Assembly (NCBI GenBank): GCA_045576675.1
Contig: JAZNGX010000002.1
Location: forward strand, 1 to 64,000
Source of the DNA: JAZNGX01 sp045576675
Lineage (GTDB): Bacteria > Bacillota > Clostridia > Monoglobales > Firm-18
Reading direction: 5' to 3'
DNA: 64,000 nt
Shown here: in pieces, positions 38,989-47,820 of the stretch
Numbering within the stretch: position 1 is the first letter of the stretch
Layout: the number at the start of each line of letters is the position of its first letter
Program-made: the position numbers and the translations under genes
Notes under the pieces: generated by a model
What the model saw: only the letters and a program-made list of their open reading frames with translations
The model's database searches: none
Told to the model about the DNA's origin: nothing

Positions 38989-39006
38989 ATAATAGGGTGG
39001 TTTTTT
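38969..39006 (+). terminator. Intrinsic terminator of the UPF0182 gene
   Basis: CCACTCTATT (38969-38978) pairs with AATAGGGTGG (38991-39000), with one G:U pair and a 12-nt loop, followed by six T. The T-run leads directly into the TTG start of priA at 39005. Confidence 0.75.
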
Positions 39007-41410
39007 GCGTTTTGTTAATGTTGTAATATCCAACAATTCAAAAGAGCTTGACAGACAGTTTTGTTACAGCGTTCCCGATGATATATATGTTGAAGCGGGA
39101 ATGCGTGTGCTTGTGCCTTTTGGCGGAGGTAACAAGACTGTTGAGGCTGTCGTTTTGGAGGTTGCAACTGTTGCTGACGTATTAAAGATCAAGAGTATAA
39201 TAAAGGTTATTGATAAAAAACCACTTTGTACAAAACAACAGCTTGAGCTTGCATTGTGGATACGTGAGAATTATCTTTGTACATACAATCAGGCTGTAAG
39301 GTGCGTTATTCCATCCGGCATACGTGTTAAAACAAAACAGCTTGCAATTATGTATGATACCGATATTGATATCGACGGTGTTTGCAAAAAGTCAAAGAAT
39401 AAAAGAGAAATACTTGAAATAATAATAAATAACGGAGGCACTTATGATTGTGACAAGCTGCCTCATAAAAGCTTATTAAAACAGCTTTGTGATGATAATA
39501 TCTTGTATATAGAAGAGTCAGTTGATGATAAGTTGCCTCAGATAAGCGTAAAAATGGTAAGCCTTGTTGCTTCTAATAATGAGGTGCTTGATATACTGCC
39601 GCAAATTAGCAAAAGGGCACCAAAGCAGGCAAAGCTTCTGGAGGTTCTGATGCAAACAGGTGATATTCCGCTTGCTGATCTTACTCATCTTACGCAGACA
39701 ACATCAGCAGCCGCAAATTCGCTTGAAAAAAAAGGAATTGTTCGTTTTTATAACAAAACAGTGCTTCGTAACAGCTATAATGCTTCAAAATATAAGAAAA
39801 CAGAGCCTATGACACCTACTCCTGAACAACAGAATGTTCTTGATGCATTAAAGAGAAAATGGGATAATGGTGATATGCGTCCGTCACTTATCCGTGGTGT
39901 TACAGGCAGTGGTAAAACAGAGGTCTTTCTGCAGATTATCAGTCACGTATTAAAGCAAAACAGACAGGCTATTGTACTTGTTCCTGAAATTTCACTTACG
40001 CCACAAACTGTGGAACGCTTTGTTGGCAGGTTTGGCTCTGAAATCAGTGTTTTGCACAGCGGACTGTCTAATGGAGAGAGATATGACGAGTGGCAAAAAA
40101 TCCTTGATGGAAAAGTGTCTGTTGTTGTAGGTGCACGTTCAGCAGTTTTTGCACCATTTGACAGGCTGGGCATAATTATCATTGATGAGGAACACGAAAA
40201 TACTTACAAATCTGAAACTGCACCTTATTACAGTGCGATAGATATAGCACTTCAGAGAGGGAAGACCGAAGGTGCTGCCGTAATACTTGGCTCGGCAACA
40301 CCGTCTGTAAACAGCTATAAGAACGCTTGTGACGGTGTGTATGATTTATATGAAATGGAAAACAGGCATAACAATGCAAGTATGCCGCACACTGAAATTA
40401 TTGATATGTGCAATGAGTTAAAGAGTGGAAATAAAAGTGTTTTCAGCAACAAGCTCAAGGCAGAAATTCAAAGAAATATAGAAAATGGTGAGCAGACGAT
40501 TTTGTTTTTGAACAGACGAGGCTTTAATAGCTTTATAACGTGCCGTAGCTGCGGAACACCTGTGGTTTGTAAAAACTGCAGTGTTACAATGACTTACCAC
40601 AGAAATATTGATAAACTGCAGTGCCATTATTGCGGATATGAAACAGGAAGCATTACCATCTGCCCTGAATGTGGCAGCAATAAAATCCGTTATATGGGTA
40701 CCGGAACAGAAAAGGTTGAAGAAGAAATACGCAAGCTTTTTGGTGAAAATACTTATCTCAGAATGGATGCTGATACAACAACAGGTAAAAATTCTCACGA
40801 GGCAATATTAAAAAGATTTAATAAAGATAATGTGCCGATACTGCTTGGAACGCAGATGGTTACAAAAGGTCTTGATTTTAAAAATGTTACGCTTGTTGGC
40901 GTTCTTGCAGCTGACCTTACACTCAACGTGGACGACTTTCGTGCAGCAGAACGCACATTCAGTCAGCTCACACAGGTTTGCGGCAGAGCAGGCAGAGGCG
41001 AAAAGAAGGGTAGGGCATATATACAAACATATCAGCCTGAGCATTATGCTGTAAGCTTTGCGGCACAGCATAATTACAAGGATTTTTATGAAAATGAAAT
41101 TGCAATAAGAAAACAGTTTGATAATCCGCCGTTTTGTGATATAATACTTATAATGATGACAGGTGAGGTTGAAAGCGAAATAAAGATTGAGCTTATGAAA
41201 ATAGCAGAATATTTAAAATCCAAAAATCTTTTTGTGCTTGGGCCTACATCTGCACCATATAACAAAATTAAAAATAAATACAGATGGCGAATCATACTTA
41301 AAACTACCAGAACAAAGGAGCTTTTGCCACTTCTTAATAAATTGATTATAAGATATGCAAAGGACAAAAATAATATTTCTATAGATATTAATCCCAATTC
41401 GATGAACTGA
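39005..41410 (+). CDS. priA: Primosomal replication restart helicase PriA
   Basis: The 801-residue protein starts at TTG 39005, preceded by GGGTGG. The N-terminal 3'-DNA-binding domain covers about 1-100. The helicase has Walker [10 protein letters not shown] near residue 298 and DEEH near 393. A double zinc site with eight cysteines lies at about 513-560 ([13 protein letters not shown]..., CHYCG, CPECG). It restarts stalled replication forks. It heads the conserved priA-def-fmt-rsmB operon. Confidence 0.97.
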   Translation: MRFVNVVISNNSKELDRQFCYSVPDDIYVEAGMRVLVPFGGGNKTVEAVVLEVATVADVLKIKSIIKVIDKKPLCTKQQLELALWIRENYLCTYNQAVRCVIPSGIRVKTKQLAIMYDTDIDIDGVCKKSKNKREILEIIINNGGTYDCDKLPHKSLLKQLCDDNILYIEESVDDKLPQISVKMVSLVASNNEVLDILPQISKRAPKQAKLLEVLMQTGDIPLADLTHLTQTTSAAANSLEKKGIVRFYNKTVLRNSYNASKYKKTEPMTPTPEQQNVLDALKRKWDNGDMRPSLIRGVTGSGKTEVFLQIISHVLKQNRQAIVLVPEISLTPQTVERFVGRFGSEISVLHSGLSNGERYDEWQKILDGKVSVVVGARSAVFAPFDRLGIIIIDEEHENTYKSETAPYYSAIDIALQRGKTEGAAVILGSATPSVNSYKNACDGVYDLYEMENRHNNASMPHTEIIDMCNELKSGNKSVFSNKLKAEIQRNIENGEQTILFLNRRGFNSFITCRSCGTPVVCKNCSVTMTYHRNIDKLQCHYCGYETGSITICPECGSNKIRYMGTGTEKVEEEIRKLFGENTYLRMDADTTTGKNSHEAILKRFNKDNVPILLGTQMVTKGLDFKNVTLVGVLAADLTLNVDDFRAAERTFSQLTQVCGRAGRGEKKGRAYIQTYQPEHYAVSFAAQHNYKDFYENEIAIRKQFDNPPFCDIILIMMTGEVESEIKIELMKIAEYLKSKNLFVLGPTSAPYNKIKNKYRWRIILKTTRTKELLPLLNKLIIRYAKDKNNISIDINPNSMN

Positions 41411-41424
41411 AAGGAATGGTACAA

Positions 41425-41892
41425 TTGGCACTACGAAAAATACTTACGTTTGGTGATGAGCAGTTAAACAAAAAATGCCGCACTGTTGAAAAAATTGATG
41501 ACAGAATACTAAGCCTGCTTGATGATATGGCAGAAACCTTATACGAGTCAGGCGGTGTCGGACTTGCTGCCCCGCAGATAGGCATACTTAAAAGAATATG
41601 TGTAATAGATATTGGTGAAGGTCTTATCGAGCTTATTAATCCCGAAATAATTAAAACCTCGGGTAAAATCAATGATGTTGAAGGTTGTCTTAGCCTTCCG
41701 GGTAAGTGGGGATATGTTGAACGTCCTGAAAAGGTTACTGTTCGTGCAACAAACAGAAATGGTGAAATATATGAAATGACGGGCGAGGGCTTGCTTGCAC
41801 GTGCCTTCTGCCACGAAATTGACCATCTTGATGGCGTTTTGTTTGTAACTCACGTTACTGAATTTGTTGATATTGAGAGGAATGAAGAATGA
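41425..41892 (+). CDS. def: Peptide deformylase
   Basis: The enzyme has 155 residues from the TTG at 41425, which gives the usual MALRKIL N-terminus and correct spacing to AAGGA at 41411-41415; the ATG at 41416 is too close to that site. The three motifs are [18 protein letters not shown] and HEIDHLDG, providing the Cys and two His metal ligands. It removes the formyl group from nascent proteins. It overlaps fmt by 4 bp. Confidence 0.96.
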   Translation: MALRKILTFGDEQLNKKCRTVEKIDDRILSLLDDMAETLYESGGVGLAAPQIGILKRICVIDIGEGLIELINPEIIKTSGKINDVEGCLSLPGKWGYVERPEKVTVRATNRNGEIYEMTGEGLLARAFCHEIDHLDGVLFVTHVTEFVDIERNEE

Positions 41893-42800
41893 GAGTAGTT
41901 TTTATGGGAACGCCTGATATTGCCGTTTCGTTCTTTAAAGCACTGTGCAGTGAGCATGAGGTTGTATGTGCAGTAACACAGCCGGACAAACCAAGAGGCA
42001 GAGGACATAAAATCAGCCGTTGCCCCGTTGCTGCTGCAGCAGATGAGCTTGGTATTGATGTAATTCAACCGCTTACATTTAAAGATATGGCGTTTATGCC
42101 TGAGCTTGAAAAATATCATCCTGACGTTATAATAGTTGTGGCTTACGGCAGAATATTACCAAAGTATGTTCTTGAATATCCAAAGTATGGTTGTATAAAT
42201 GTTCATGCATCCCTGCTTCCTCGTCACAGAGGGGCCTGCCCTATAAATAAGGCAATAATGGAGGGTGACAAAGTCAGCGGTGTTACAACAATGCTTATGG
42301 CAGAAGGTCTTGACACCGGTGATATGCTGTTAAAGCAGGAAATTGAAATAACAGACACTATGACAGCAGGCGAGCTTCACGATACAATATGTGAAAAAAG
42401 TCCTGCAGTATTGCTTGAAACTTTGAAAAATATAGATACAATCGTTCCACAAAAGCAGTGTGAAGAATACGCAACCACAACAGGTATGCTAAACAAAGAA
42501 AACACCCGCATAGACTGGAGCAGAAGTGCGAAAGAAATTACCGATTTTGTTCGTGGCTTAAATCCTTTTCCGTCGGCACATACAAGCTATATGGATAAGG
42601 GAATTAAGGTTTATAAGGTTATTCCGTGCGACAAAAAAGGTAATCCCGGAGAGATAATACAAGCTGATAAACAGCTTGTGGTTGCTTGTGGCGACGGTGC
42701 TGTTATAATAGACGAGCTTCAGCTTGAATGTAAAAAACGTATGCGTGCAGAGGATTTGCTTCGCGGATTTAAAATGAATACCAAAGAGGTGTTAAAGTGA
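41889..42800 (+). CDS. fmt: Methionyl-tRNA formyltransferase
   Basis: The 303-residue enzyme has the formyltransferase core with N and H in [12 protein letters not shown] and the catalytic D in EGLDTGDM, then a C-terminal OB-fold tRNA-binding domain. The usual GAAPI reads GACPI. It formylates initiator Met-tRNA and functionally opposes the deformylase encoded just before. Both junctions overlap by 4 bp. Confidence 0.97.
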   Translation: MRVVFMGTPDIAVSFFKALCSEHEVVCAVTQPDKPRGRGHKISRCPVAAAADELGIDVIQPLTFKDMAFMPELEKYHPDVIIVVAYGRILPKYVLEYPKYGCINVHASLLPRHRGACPINKAIMEGDKVSGVTTMLMAEGLDTGDMLLKQEIEITDTMTAGELHDTICEKSPAVLLETLKNIDTIVPQKQCEEYATTTGMLNKENTRIDWSRSAKEITDFVRGLNPFPSAHTSYMDKGIKVYKVIPCDKKGNPGEIIQADKQLVVACGDGAVIIDELQLECKKRMRAEDLLRGFKMNTKEVLK

Positions 42801-44047
42801 CAGGCAGAGAAGCAGCCTTAAAGGCTCTTTATGATGTTGATAAAAATGATGCTTATTGTGATAAGGCGTTAAAAAAGATACTTGCGGAGGAGTCCTTGTC
42901 ACAACAGGAAAAATCGCTTGCAACAGAGCTTGTGTATGGTGTTACAGACAAAAAACGCAGACTTGATTATATTATTTCAAGGTATAGCAAGCAAAAGCTG
43001 AAAAAAATTTCAGTATGGATAATTAACATTTTAAGAATGGGTATCTATCAATTACTGTTTTTGGATAAAATTCCCGAAAGTGCTGCAGTTAATGAAAGCG
43101 TTAAGCTTGCAAGGCGTTATGGTCACAGTGCCTCGGCAGGTTTTGTTAATGGGATTTTGCGAAATGTTGCACGTCAGGGTGATGTTGAATATTCTGATAT
43201 GAGTATTTTTCATTCTGTTCCTGAATGGTTGGATGCAATGCTTAAAGAGCAGTACGGTGAAAAAACTGCATATGAAATATATGAAGCATTTTCAAAGCCG
43301 TCACCAACCACAATTCGTGTTAATACTTTAAAAACAGATGCGGATGAGCTGAAAGCTATACTTAACAAAGATAATATTGAAGTTAAAGCAACACAAGTAA
43401 GCAATATGCTTGAAATAAGCGGATTTGGTGACATATCAAAGCTTAAAGCATATAATGACGGATTGTTCACACCACAGGATATATCTGCATACTGCTCAGC
43501 AAATATGCTGGAAGCAAAATCAGGAGAAGTTATAATTGATGTTTGTGCTGCACCCGGTGGGAAAACAACTCAAATGGCGGAGGACAGCCAGAATAATGCA
43601 GATATTATTGCCTTTGATTTATATGAGCATAAAGTGGATATAATAAATAACAACTGCAGGCGTCTTGGTATAACCTGTGTTAAGGCTGAAGTGTGGGACA
43701 GTTGTGAAGTTAACGAAAAATATATTGGTGTTGCAGACAAGGTTATGGCAGATGTTCCGTGCAGTGGACTCGGCGTTATAGGTAAGAAATTTGATATTAA
43801 GTGGAAAAAATCGCCTGAAGATATTGAAGAAATAATCAAGGTGCAAAAACGCATATTAAACAATGCGGCAAAGTATTTAAAGCCTGACGGCATACTGGTG
43901 TATTCAACCTGTACTATCAATAAAAATGAAAACGAAAATATAACAAGAGAGTTTGCAGATAAAAACGGTTTTAATATAATTGATGAAAAACTGATTTTGC
44001 CGACAGATGGCGGTGACGGATTTTATATATGCAAGTTGAGGAGATAG
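42797..44047 (+). CDS. rsmB: 16S rRNA m5C967 methyltransferase RsmB
   Basis: The 416-residue protein starts at GTG overlapping the fmt stop. An N-terminal NusB-like RNA-binding domain (about 1-140) is followed by the NOL1/NOP2 methyltransferase. The SAM motif is CAAPGGKT, and the two catalytic cysteines are in DVPCSG and STCT. It methylates C967 of 16S rRNA. In Bacillus rlmN follows directly, but here four genes intervene. Confidence 0.96.
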   Translation: MTGREAALKALYDVDKNDAYCDKALKKILAEESLSQQEKSLATELVYGVTDKKRRLDYIISRYSKQKLKKISVWIINILRMGIYQLLFLDKIPESAAVNESVKLARRYGHSASAGFVNGILRNVARQGDVEYSDMSIFHSVPEWLDAMLKEQYGEKTAYEIYEAFSKPSPTTIRVNTLKTDADELKAILNKDNIEVKATQVSNMLEISGFGDISKLKAYNDGLFTPQDISAYCSANMLEAKSGEVIIDVCAAPGGKTTQMAEDSQNNADIIAFDLYEHKVDIINNNCRRLGITCVKAEVWDSCEVNEKYIGVADKVMADVPCSGLGVIGKKFDIKWKKSPEDIEEIIKVQKRILNNAAKYLKPDGILVYSTCTINKNENENITREFADKNGFNIIDEKLILPTDGGDGFYICKLRR

Positions 44048-44051
44048 TTTT

Positions 44052-44231
44052 ATGGATAAAGAATTGATTGATAAAATAAATGCTCTTGCAAGAAAGCAAA
44101 GAGCAGAAGGCTTGACTGAAGAAGAAAGGCAACAACAGGCTGAGTTAAGAAAGCAATATCTTTCGGAGTTCCGTTCAAACTTCAGACAGATTCTTGATAA
44201 TGTTGAGGTTGTTGACGGTGAGCCACAATGA
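44052..44231 (+). CDS. DUF896 (UPF0291, YnzC-like) small protein
   Basis: This 59-residue helical protein matches DUF896: MDKELIDKINALARK, GLTEEE, QQAELRKQYLSEFR, and a closing FRQILDNVEVVD. The family forms a short helical hairpin of unknown function, with SOS-linked members in Bacillus. It starts 4 bp after rsmB and overlaps the next start as ATGA. Confidence 0.92.
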   Translation: MDKELIDKINALARKQRAEGLTEEERQQQAELRKQYLSEFRSNFRQILDNVEVVDGEPQ

Positions 44232-45019
44232 TAATTGATTTTCACACTCACGCATTTCCGGATGCTATTGCCGAAAAAACTATTGGCTTTCTTGCTGAAA
44301 AAGCAAGGCTGGAGCCTTTTTGCAACGGCACTGTTGATTGTTTAAGAAAATCTTCAAAAGAGGCAGGCATAGATTACAGCGTTGTTCTGCCAATAGCAAC
44401 AAGAAGCGGTCAGGAGGAAACGATAAACAAATTTGCAGCTGAAATTAACAATACAGAGCGTATTATTTCTTTTGGTTCAATTCATCCTGATACCGTAAAT
44501 TATAAAGAAGTGCTTGATAAAATAAAGTCAAGCGGACTTAAAGGGATAAAGCTTCATCCCGATTATCAGAATTTTTATATTGATGATGAAAAAACTTATC
44601 CTATGATTGAATATGCTGCAAAGCTTGGGCTTATAATTGTTTATCACGCAGGTCTTGACCTGGGATTTCGCGGACCTATTAAAAACACACCCGTTCGTGC
44701 AAGAAAAATGATAAAGGCTGTCGGTTATGATAAATTTGTTATGGCACATATGGGTGCCCATGCACTTTACGGTGATGTTATGGAATGCCTATGCGGACTT
44801 GATGTGTATTTTGATATAAGCTTTACAATGGGGAAAATTGAGGATGAAGGCTTTAAAGAAATAATATATTCTCACGGTGCAGACAGAATACTTTTTGGTA
44901 CAGATAATCCGTGGGGCGGGCAAAAAGAAGATATAAAGTATTTTGAAAGCTTTGGTTTTCCTGAAACCATTAAGGATAAAATACTTTATAAAAACGCAGT
45001 TGAATTATTGCAAATATAA
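44228..45019 (+). CDS. Amidohydrolase-family metal-dependent hydrolase
   Basis: This 263-residue TIM-barrel protein has the amidohydrolase-2 metal motifs: IIDFHTHAFPD at the N-terminus, KGIKLHPDYQ, VYHAG, MAHMGAH and FGTDNPWGG. It probably hydrolyses or decarboxylates a small carboxylate or amide; the substrate is not deducible. It is translationally coupled to DUF896 and belongs to the four-gene block between rsmB and rlmN. Confidence 0.86.
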   Translation: MIIDFHTHAFPDAIAEKTIGFLAEKARLEPFCNGTVDCLRKSSKEAGIDYSVVLPIATRSGQEETINKFAAEINNTERIISFGSIHPDTVNYKEVLDKIKSSGLKGIKLHPDYQNFYIDDEKTYPMIEYAAKLGLIIVYHAGLDLGFRGPIKNTPVRARKMIKAVGYDKFVMAHMGAHALYGDVMECLCGLDVYFDISFTMGKIEDEGFKEIIYSHGADRILFGTDNPWGGQKEDIKYFESFGFPETIKDKILYKNAVELLQI

Positions 45020-45033
45020 TTTGGAGTGGTTTT

Positions 45034-45891
45034 GTGAGGTCAAAAAAGCTTATTACTCTTATGGTAATACTTATTGCATTCGCTTTGGGTTATTTTGAAA
45101 AAGATGAAATGGCGACAGTTTCGGATAATAAAGCGGAGGTTACATTTCTTGATGTTGGGCAGGGTGACTGTGCAATAATCAGACTAAACGAAAGCGGAGA
45201 GGTTATTCTTGTAGATACAGGTGAGACAGAATTTTTTGGGAGAGTAACATCATATCTTGACAGAAATAATATTGATACCATAAACCATCTTGTTGCAACG
45301 CACCCGCATTCAGACCATATAGGTTCGATGTGGAAGATAGTTGATAAATACAACATTGAAAATGTGTATATGCCAAGAGTGTCAAATAACACAAAGACTT
45401 TCGAGAGGTTACTAACCTCAATCAAAAATAAAGGGTTAAAGGCAACTGAAGCAAAAGCTGGTGTTACTTTGTCAGATGGTGAGGTTAAAGCGTATTTTGT
45501 TGCACCTGTGAGCGATGAGTATGAGGAGTTAAACGATTATTCGGCAGTGCTTAAAATAATCTGTGGCGATGTAGCATTTCTTTTTACAGGTGATGCAGAA
45601 AAGCTGTCTGAAAATGAAATATTGCAAAATGGTACAGATTTAAAGGCAGATGTGTTAAAGGTTGGGCACCACGGAAGTGACACAAGTTCAGGTGCTCAGT
45701 TCTTGCGAAACGTAATGCCTGATTATGCAATTATCAGTGCCGACGGCGAAAGCTATGGTCATCCGCACAAAGAGGTGCTTGACAGACTTATTAAAACAAA
45801 TCCGAATATAGAAATACTTGGTACATATGAGTATGGTAATATAACCTTCACAACAGACGGAAAAGTTATAGAATATAAAGCAGACAGGTGA
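45034..45891 (+). CDS. Exported ComEC-like metallo-beta-lactamase-fold hydrolase
   Basis: The 285-residue protein starts at GTG with an upstream GGAG. An N-terminal hydrophobic segment (about 6-20) anchors or exports it. The rest resembles the metallo-hydrolase domain of ComEC: FLDVGQGDCAII, ATHPHSDHIGS, FTGDAE and KVGHHGSD. The transmembrane competence channel part is missing. It may be a surface nuclease or phosphoesterase. It is paired with a DUF3006 gene, a frequent partner of this family. Confidence 0.87.
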   Translation: MRSKKLITLMVILIAFALGYFEKDEMATVSDNKAEVTFLDVGQGDCAIIRLNESGEVILVDTGETEFFGRVTSYLDRNNIDTINHLVATHPHSDHIGSMWKIVDKYNIENVYMPRVSNNTKTFERLLTSIKNKGLKATEAKAGVTLSDGEVKAYFVAPVSDEYEELNDYSAVLKIICGDVAFLFTGDAEKLSENEILQNGTDLKADVLKVGHHGSDTSSGAQFLRNVMPDYAIISADGESYGHPHKEVLDRLIKTNPNIEILGTYEYGNITFTTDGKVIEYKADR

Positions 45892-45896
45892 TAAAA

Positions 45897-46085
45897 ATGA
45901 CAGTGATTATTGACAGAATAGAAGATGATTATGCTGTAGTTGAGCTTGAAAACGGTAAAACGGTACAAGTACCGGTTGAGCTTTTTGAAGATGTATGCGA
46001 AGGCAACGCATATGAAATTTCGATTGCTGAAAATCCGGTAGAACAAAAAGTAGAAAAATTAATGAATGAGGTTTTCGATGATTAA
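45897..46085 (+). CDS. DUF3006 small protein
   Basis: The protein has 62 residues from the ATG at 45897, with AGG 8 bp before it; the in-frame GTG at 45888 lies inside the ribosome site. The sequence MTVIIDRIEDDYAVVELENG with VPVELFEDV is the DUF3006 beta-barrel pattern. DUF3006 genes often accompany ComEC-like hydrolases, as here. The role is unknown. It overlaps rlmN by 8 bp. Confidence 0.85.
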   Translation: MTVIIDRIEDDYAVVELENGKTVQVPVELFEDVCEGNAYEISIAENPVEQKVEKLMNEVFDD

Positions 46086-47133
46086 TCTTAATGACTTAAC
46101 TTATGACGAGCTTGAACAGGCGATTGTTTCGGCAGGAGAGGCAAAATTCCGCACGTTACAGATTTACAAATGGTTTGCGGCAGGCGTAACAGACTTTGAA
46201 GGAATGACCAATGTATCAAAGGCAACCAAAGCAAAGCTTGCTGAAAGCTATTCTGTTGCAAGTGTGAAGATTTATAAAAAATTCTGCTCTGCTATAGACG
46301 AAACGGTCAAATATCTGTTAAAATTAGGTGACGGAAGTATTGTTGAAAGTGTTGCAATGAAGTACAAGCATGGCATATCGCTATGTTTATCCACACAGTG
46401 TGGCTGTAATATGGGATGCAAATTCTGTGCCTCTACAATCGGAGGCAAAGACCGTGACCTTACTGCAGGCGAAATTCTCGGTCAGGCAGCAGTGCTTCAG
46501 GCAGACCTGGGAGAAAGAATTTCAAATATTGTACTTATGGGAATAGGCGAGCCACTTGATAATTATGATAACGTTATAAGATTTTTAAAAAATGTTAATG
46601 ACGAGCGTGGAATGAATATAGGCTACAGACACATATCGCTTTCAACCTGCGGTCTTGTTGACAAAATCAATATGCTGGCTATTGAAAAAATGCCAATTAC
46701 GCTTTCTGTTTCATTGCATGCACCTGATGATGAAACAAGAAACAAAATAATGCCTGTAAATAAGAAGTATAATGTTAAAAAGCTTATCGACAGCTGCAGG
46801 GATTACATTTCTGTAACAGGCAGAAGAATATCCTTTGAATATATATTAATTGACGGCGTTAATGATACTTATGAGCATGCGATAAAGCTTGCATCACTGT
46901 TAAAAGGGATGCTTAGCCACGTTAATCTTATTCCTGCCAACTTTGTGCCGGAAAGCGGACTTAAAAACAGTACCAAGGCTAATGTTCAGAAGTTTTTGAA
47001 TACATTGGAAAGTAAGGGTGTGAATGCAACAATCAGAAGAACTCTCGGTTCTGATATTGAGGCTTCATGCGGACAGCTAAGGCGAAATGAAATGAATAGA
47101 GGACAGAACAATGAAAATTTATGGAATGACTGA
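46078..47133 (+). CDS. rlmN: Dual-specificity 23S rRNA/tRNA methyltransferase RlmN
   Basis: The enzyme has 351 residues from the ATG at 46078, which has GAGG at 46067-46070; the ATG at 46066 overlaps that site. It has an N-terminal helical domain, then the radical SAM cluster C110, C114, C117 (CNMGCKFC). The methylated catalytic cysteine is likely C331 in ASCGQLR. It makes 2-methyladenosine at A2503 of 23S rRNA and A37 of some tRNAs. It overlaps stp by 23 bp. Confidence 0.96.
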   Translation: MINLNDLTYDELEQAIVSAGEAKFRTLQIYKWFAAGVTDFEGMTNVSKATKAKLAESYSVASVKIYKKFCSAIDETVKYLLKLGDGSIVESVAMKYKHGISLCLSTQCGCNMGCKFCASTIGGKDRDLTAGEILGQAAVLQADLGERISNIVLMGIGEPLDNYDNVIRFLKNVNDERGMNIGYRHISLSTCGLVDKINMLAIEKMPITLSVSLHAPDDETRNKIMPVNKKYNVKKLIDSCRDYISVTGRRISFEYILIDGVNDTYEHAIKLASLLKGMLSHVNLIPANFVPESGLKNSTKANVQKFLNTLESKGVNATIRRTLGSDIEASCGQLRRNEMNRGQNNENLWND

Positions 47134-47809
47134 CAAAGGAATAGTTCGTGCAACCAATCAGGACAGCTTTTATATTGATAAAAGCGGGGAATGGTGCGTA
47201 ATTGCAGATGGTATGGGCGGACACAACGGTGGTGAAACTGCAAGTGCAATGGCAGTGTCTGTTATTAAAGATGTTCTTGCAAAGAAAAACAATGATGTTG
47301 AGGATTCGTTAAGAACCGCTATTGTTAAAGCAAACAAAGCTGTTTTTGACAAGTCGAGAACAGAAACAGAATTGCTTGGTATGGGAACAACCGTTGTGCT
47401 TTTACGAATGGATAAAAACATAGCGTATATTGCACACGTTGGTGACAGCCGTGCTTATTACATAAGCGGTGAAAAAATAGTGCAGCTTACCCGTGACCAT
47501 TCTATTGTGCAGACCTTGATTGAAAGCGGCACAATTACAAAAAAACAGGCGAAAGACCATCCGCAAAAAAATCTTATAACTCGTGCAGTTGGTACAGACC
47601 CGTTTGTGGAAATTGATATTAACCGCGTTATATGCACTAAGGGTGACCATATACTTATGTGTACTGACGGCTTATCCTCGTTCGTTGACGATAAAGACAT
47701 ACTAAGAATAGTAAAGCAAAATCCGAATGCTGCTGTGAATGACCTTGTTGAAGCTGCAAACAATGCAGGTGGCAAAGACAATATTACAGCGATTCTCATT
47801 AATCTGTAG
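47111..47809 (+). CDS. stp: PP2C-family protein serine/threonine phosphatase
   Basis: The 232-residue PPM phosphatase has metal-binding motifs ATNQDSF, IADGMGGHNGGE, HVGDSRAY, CTDGLS and GGKDNITAI. It is the PrpC/Stp partner of the PASTA kinase encoded 11 bp downstream and removes phosphate from its targets. The start lies inside the rlmN 3' end. Confidence 0.96.
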   Translation: MKIYGMTDKGIVRATNQDSFYIDKSGEWCVIADGMGGHNGGETASAMAVSVIKDVLAKKNNDVEDSLRTAIVKANKAVFDKSRTETELLGMGTTVVLLRMDKNIAYIAHVGDSRAYYISGEKIVQLTRDHSIVQTLIESGTITKKQAKDHPQKNLITRAVGTDPFVEIDINRVICTKGDHILMCTDGLSSFVDDKDILRIVKQNPNAAVNDLVEAANNAGGKDNITAILINL

Positions 47810-47820
47810 GAGGTGCGGTT

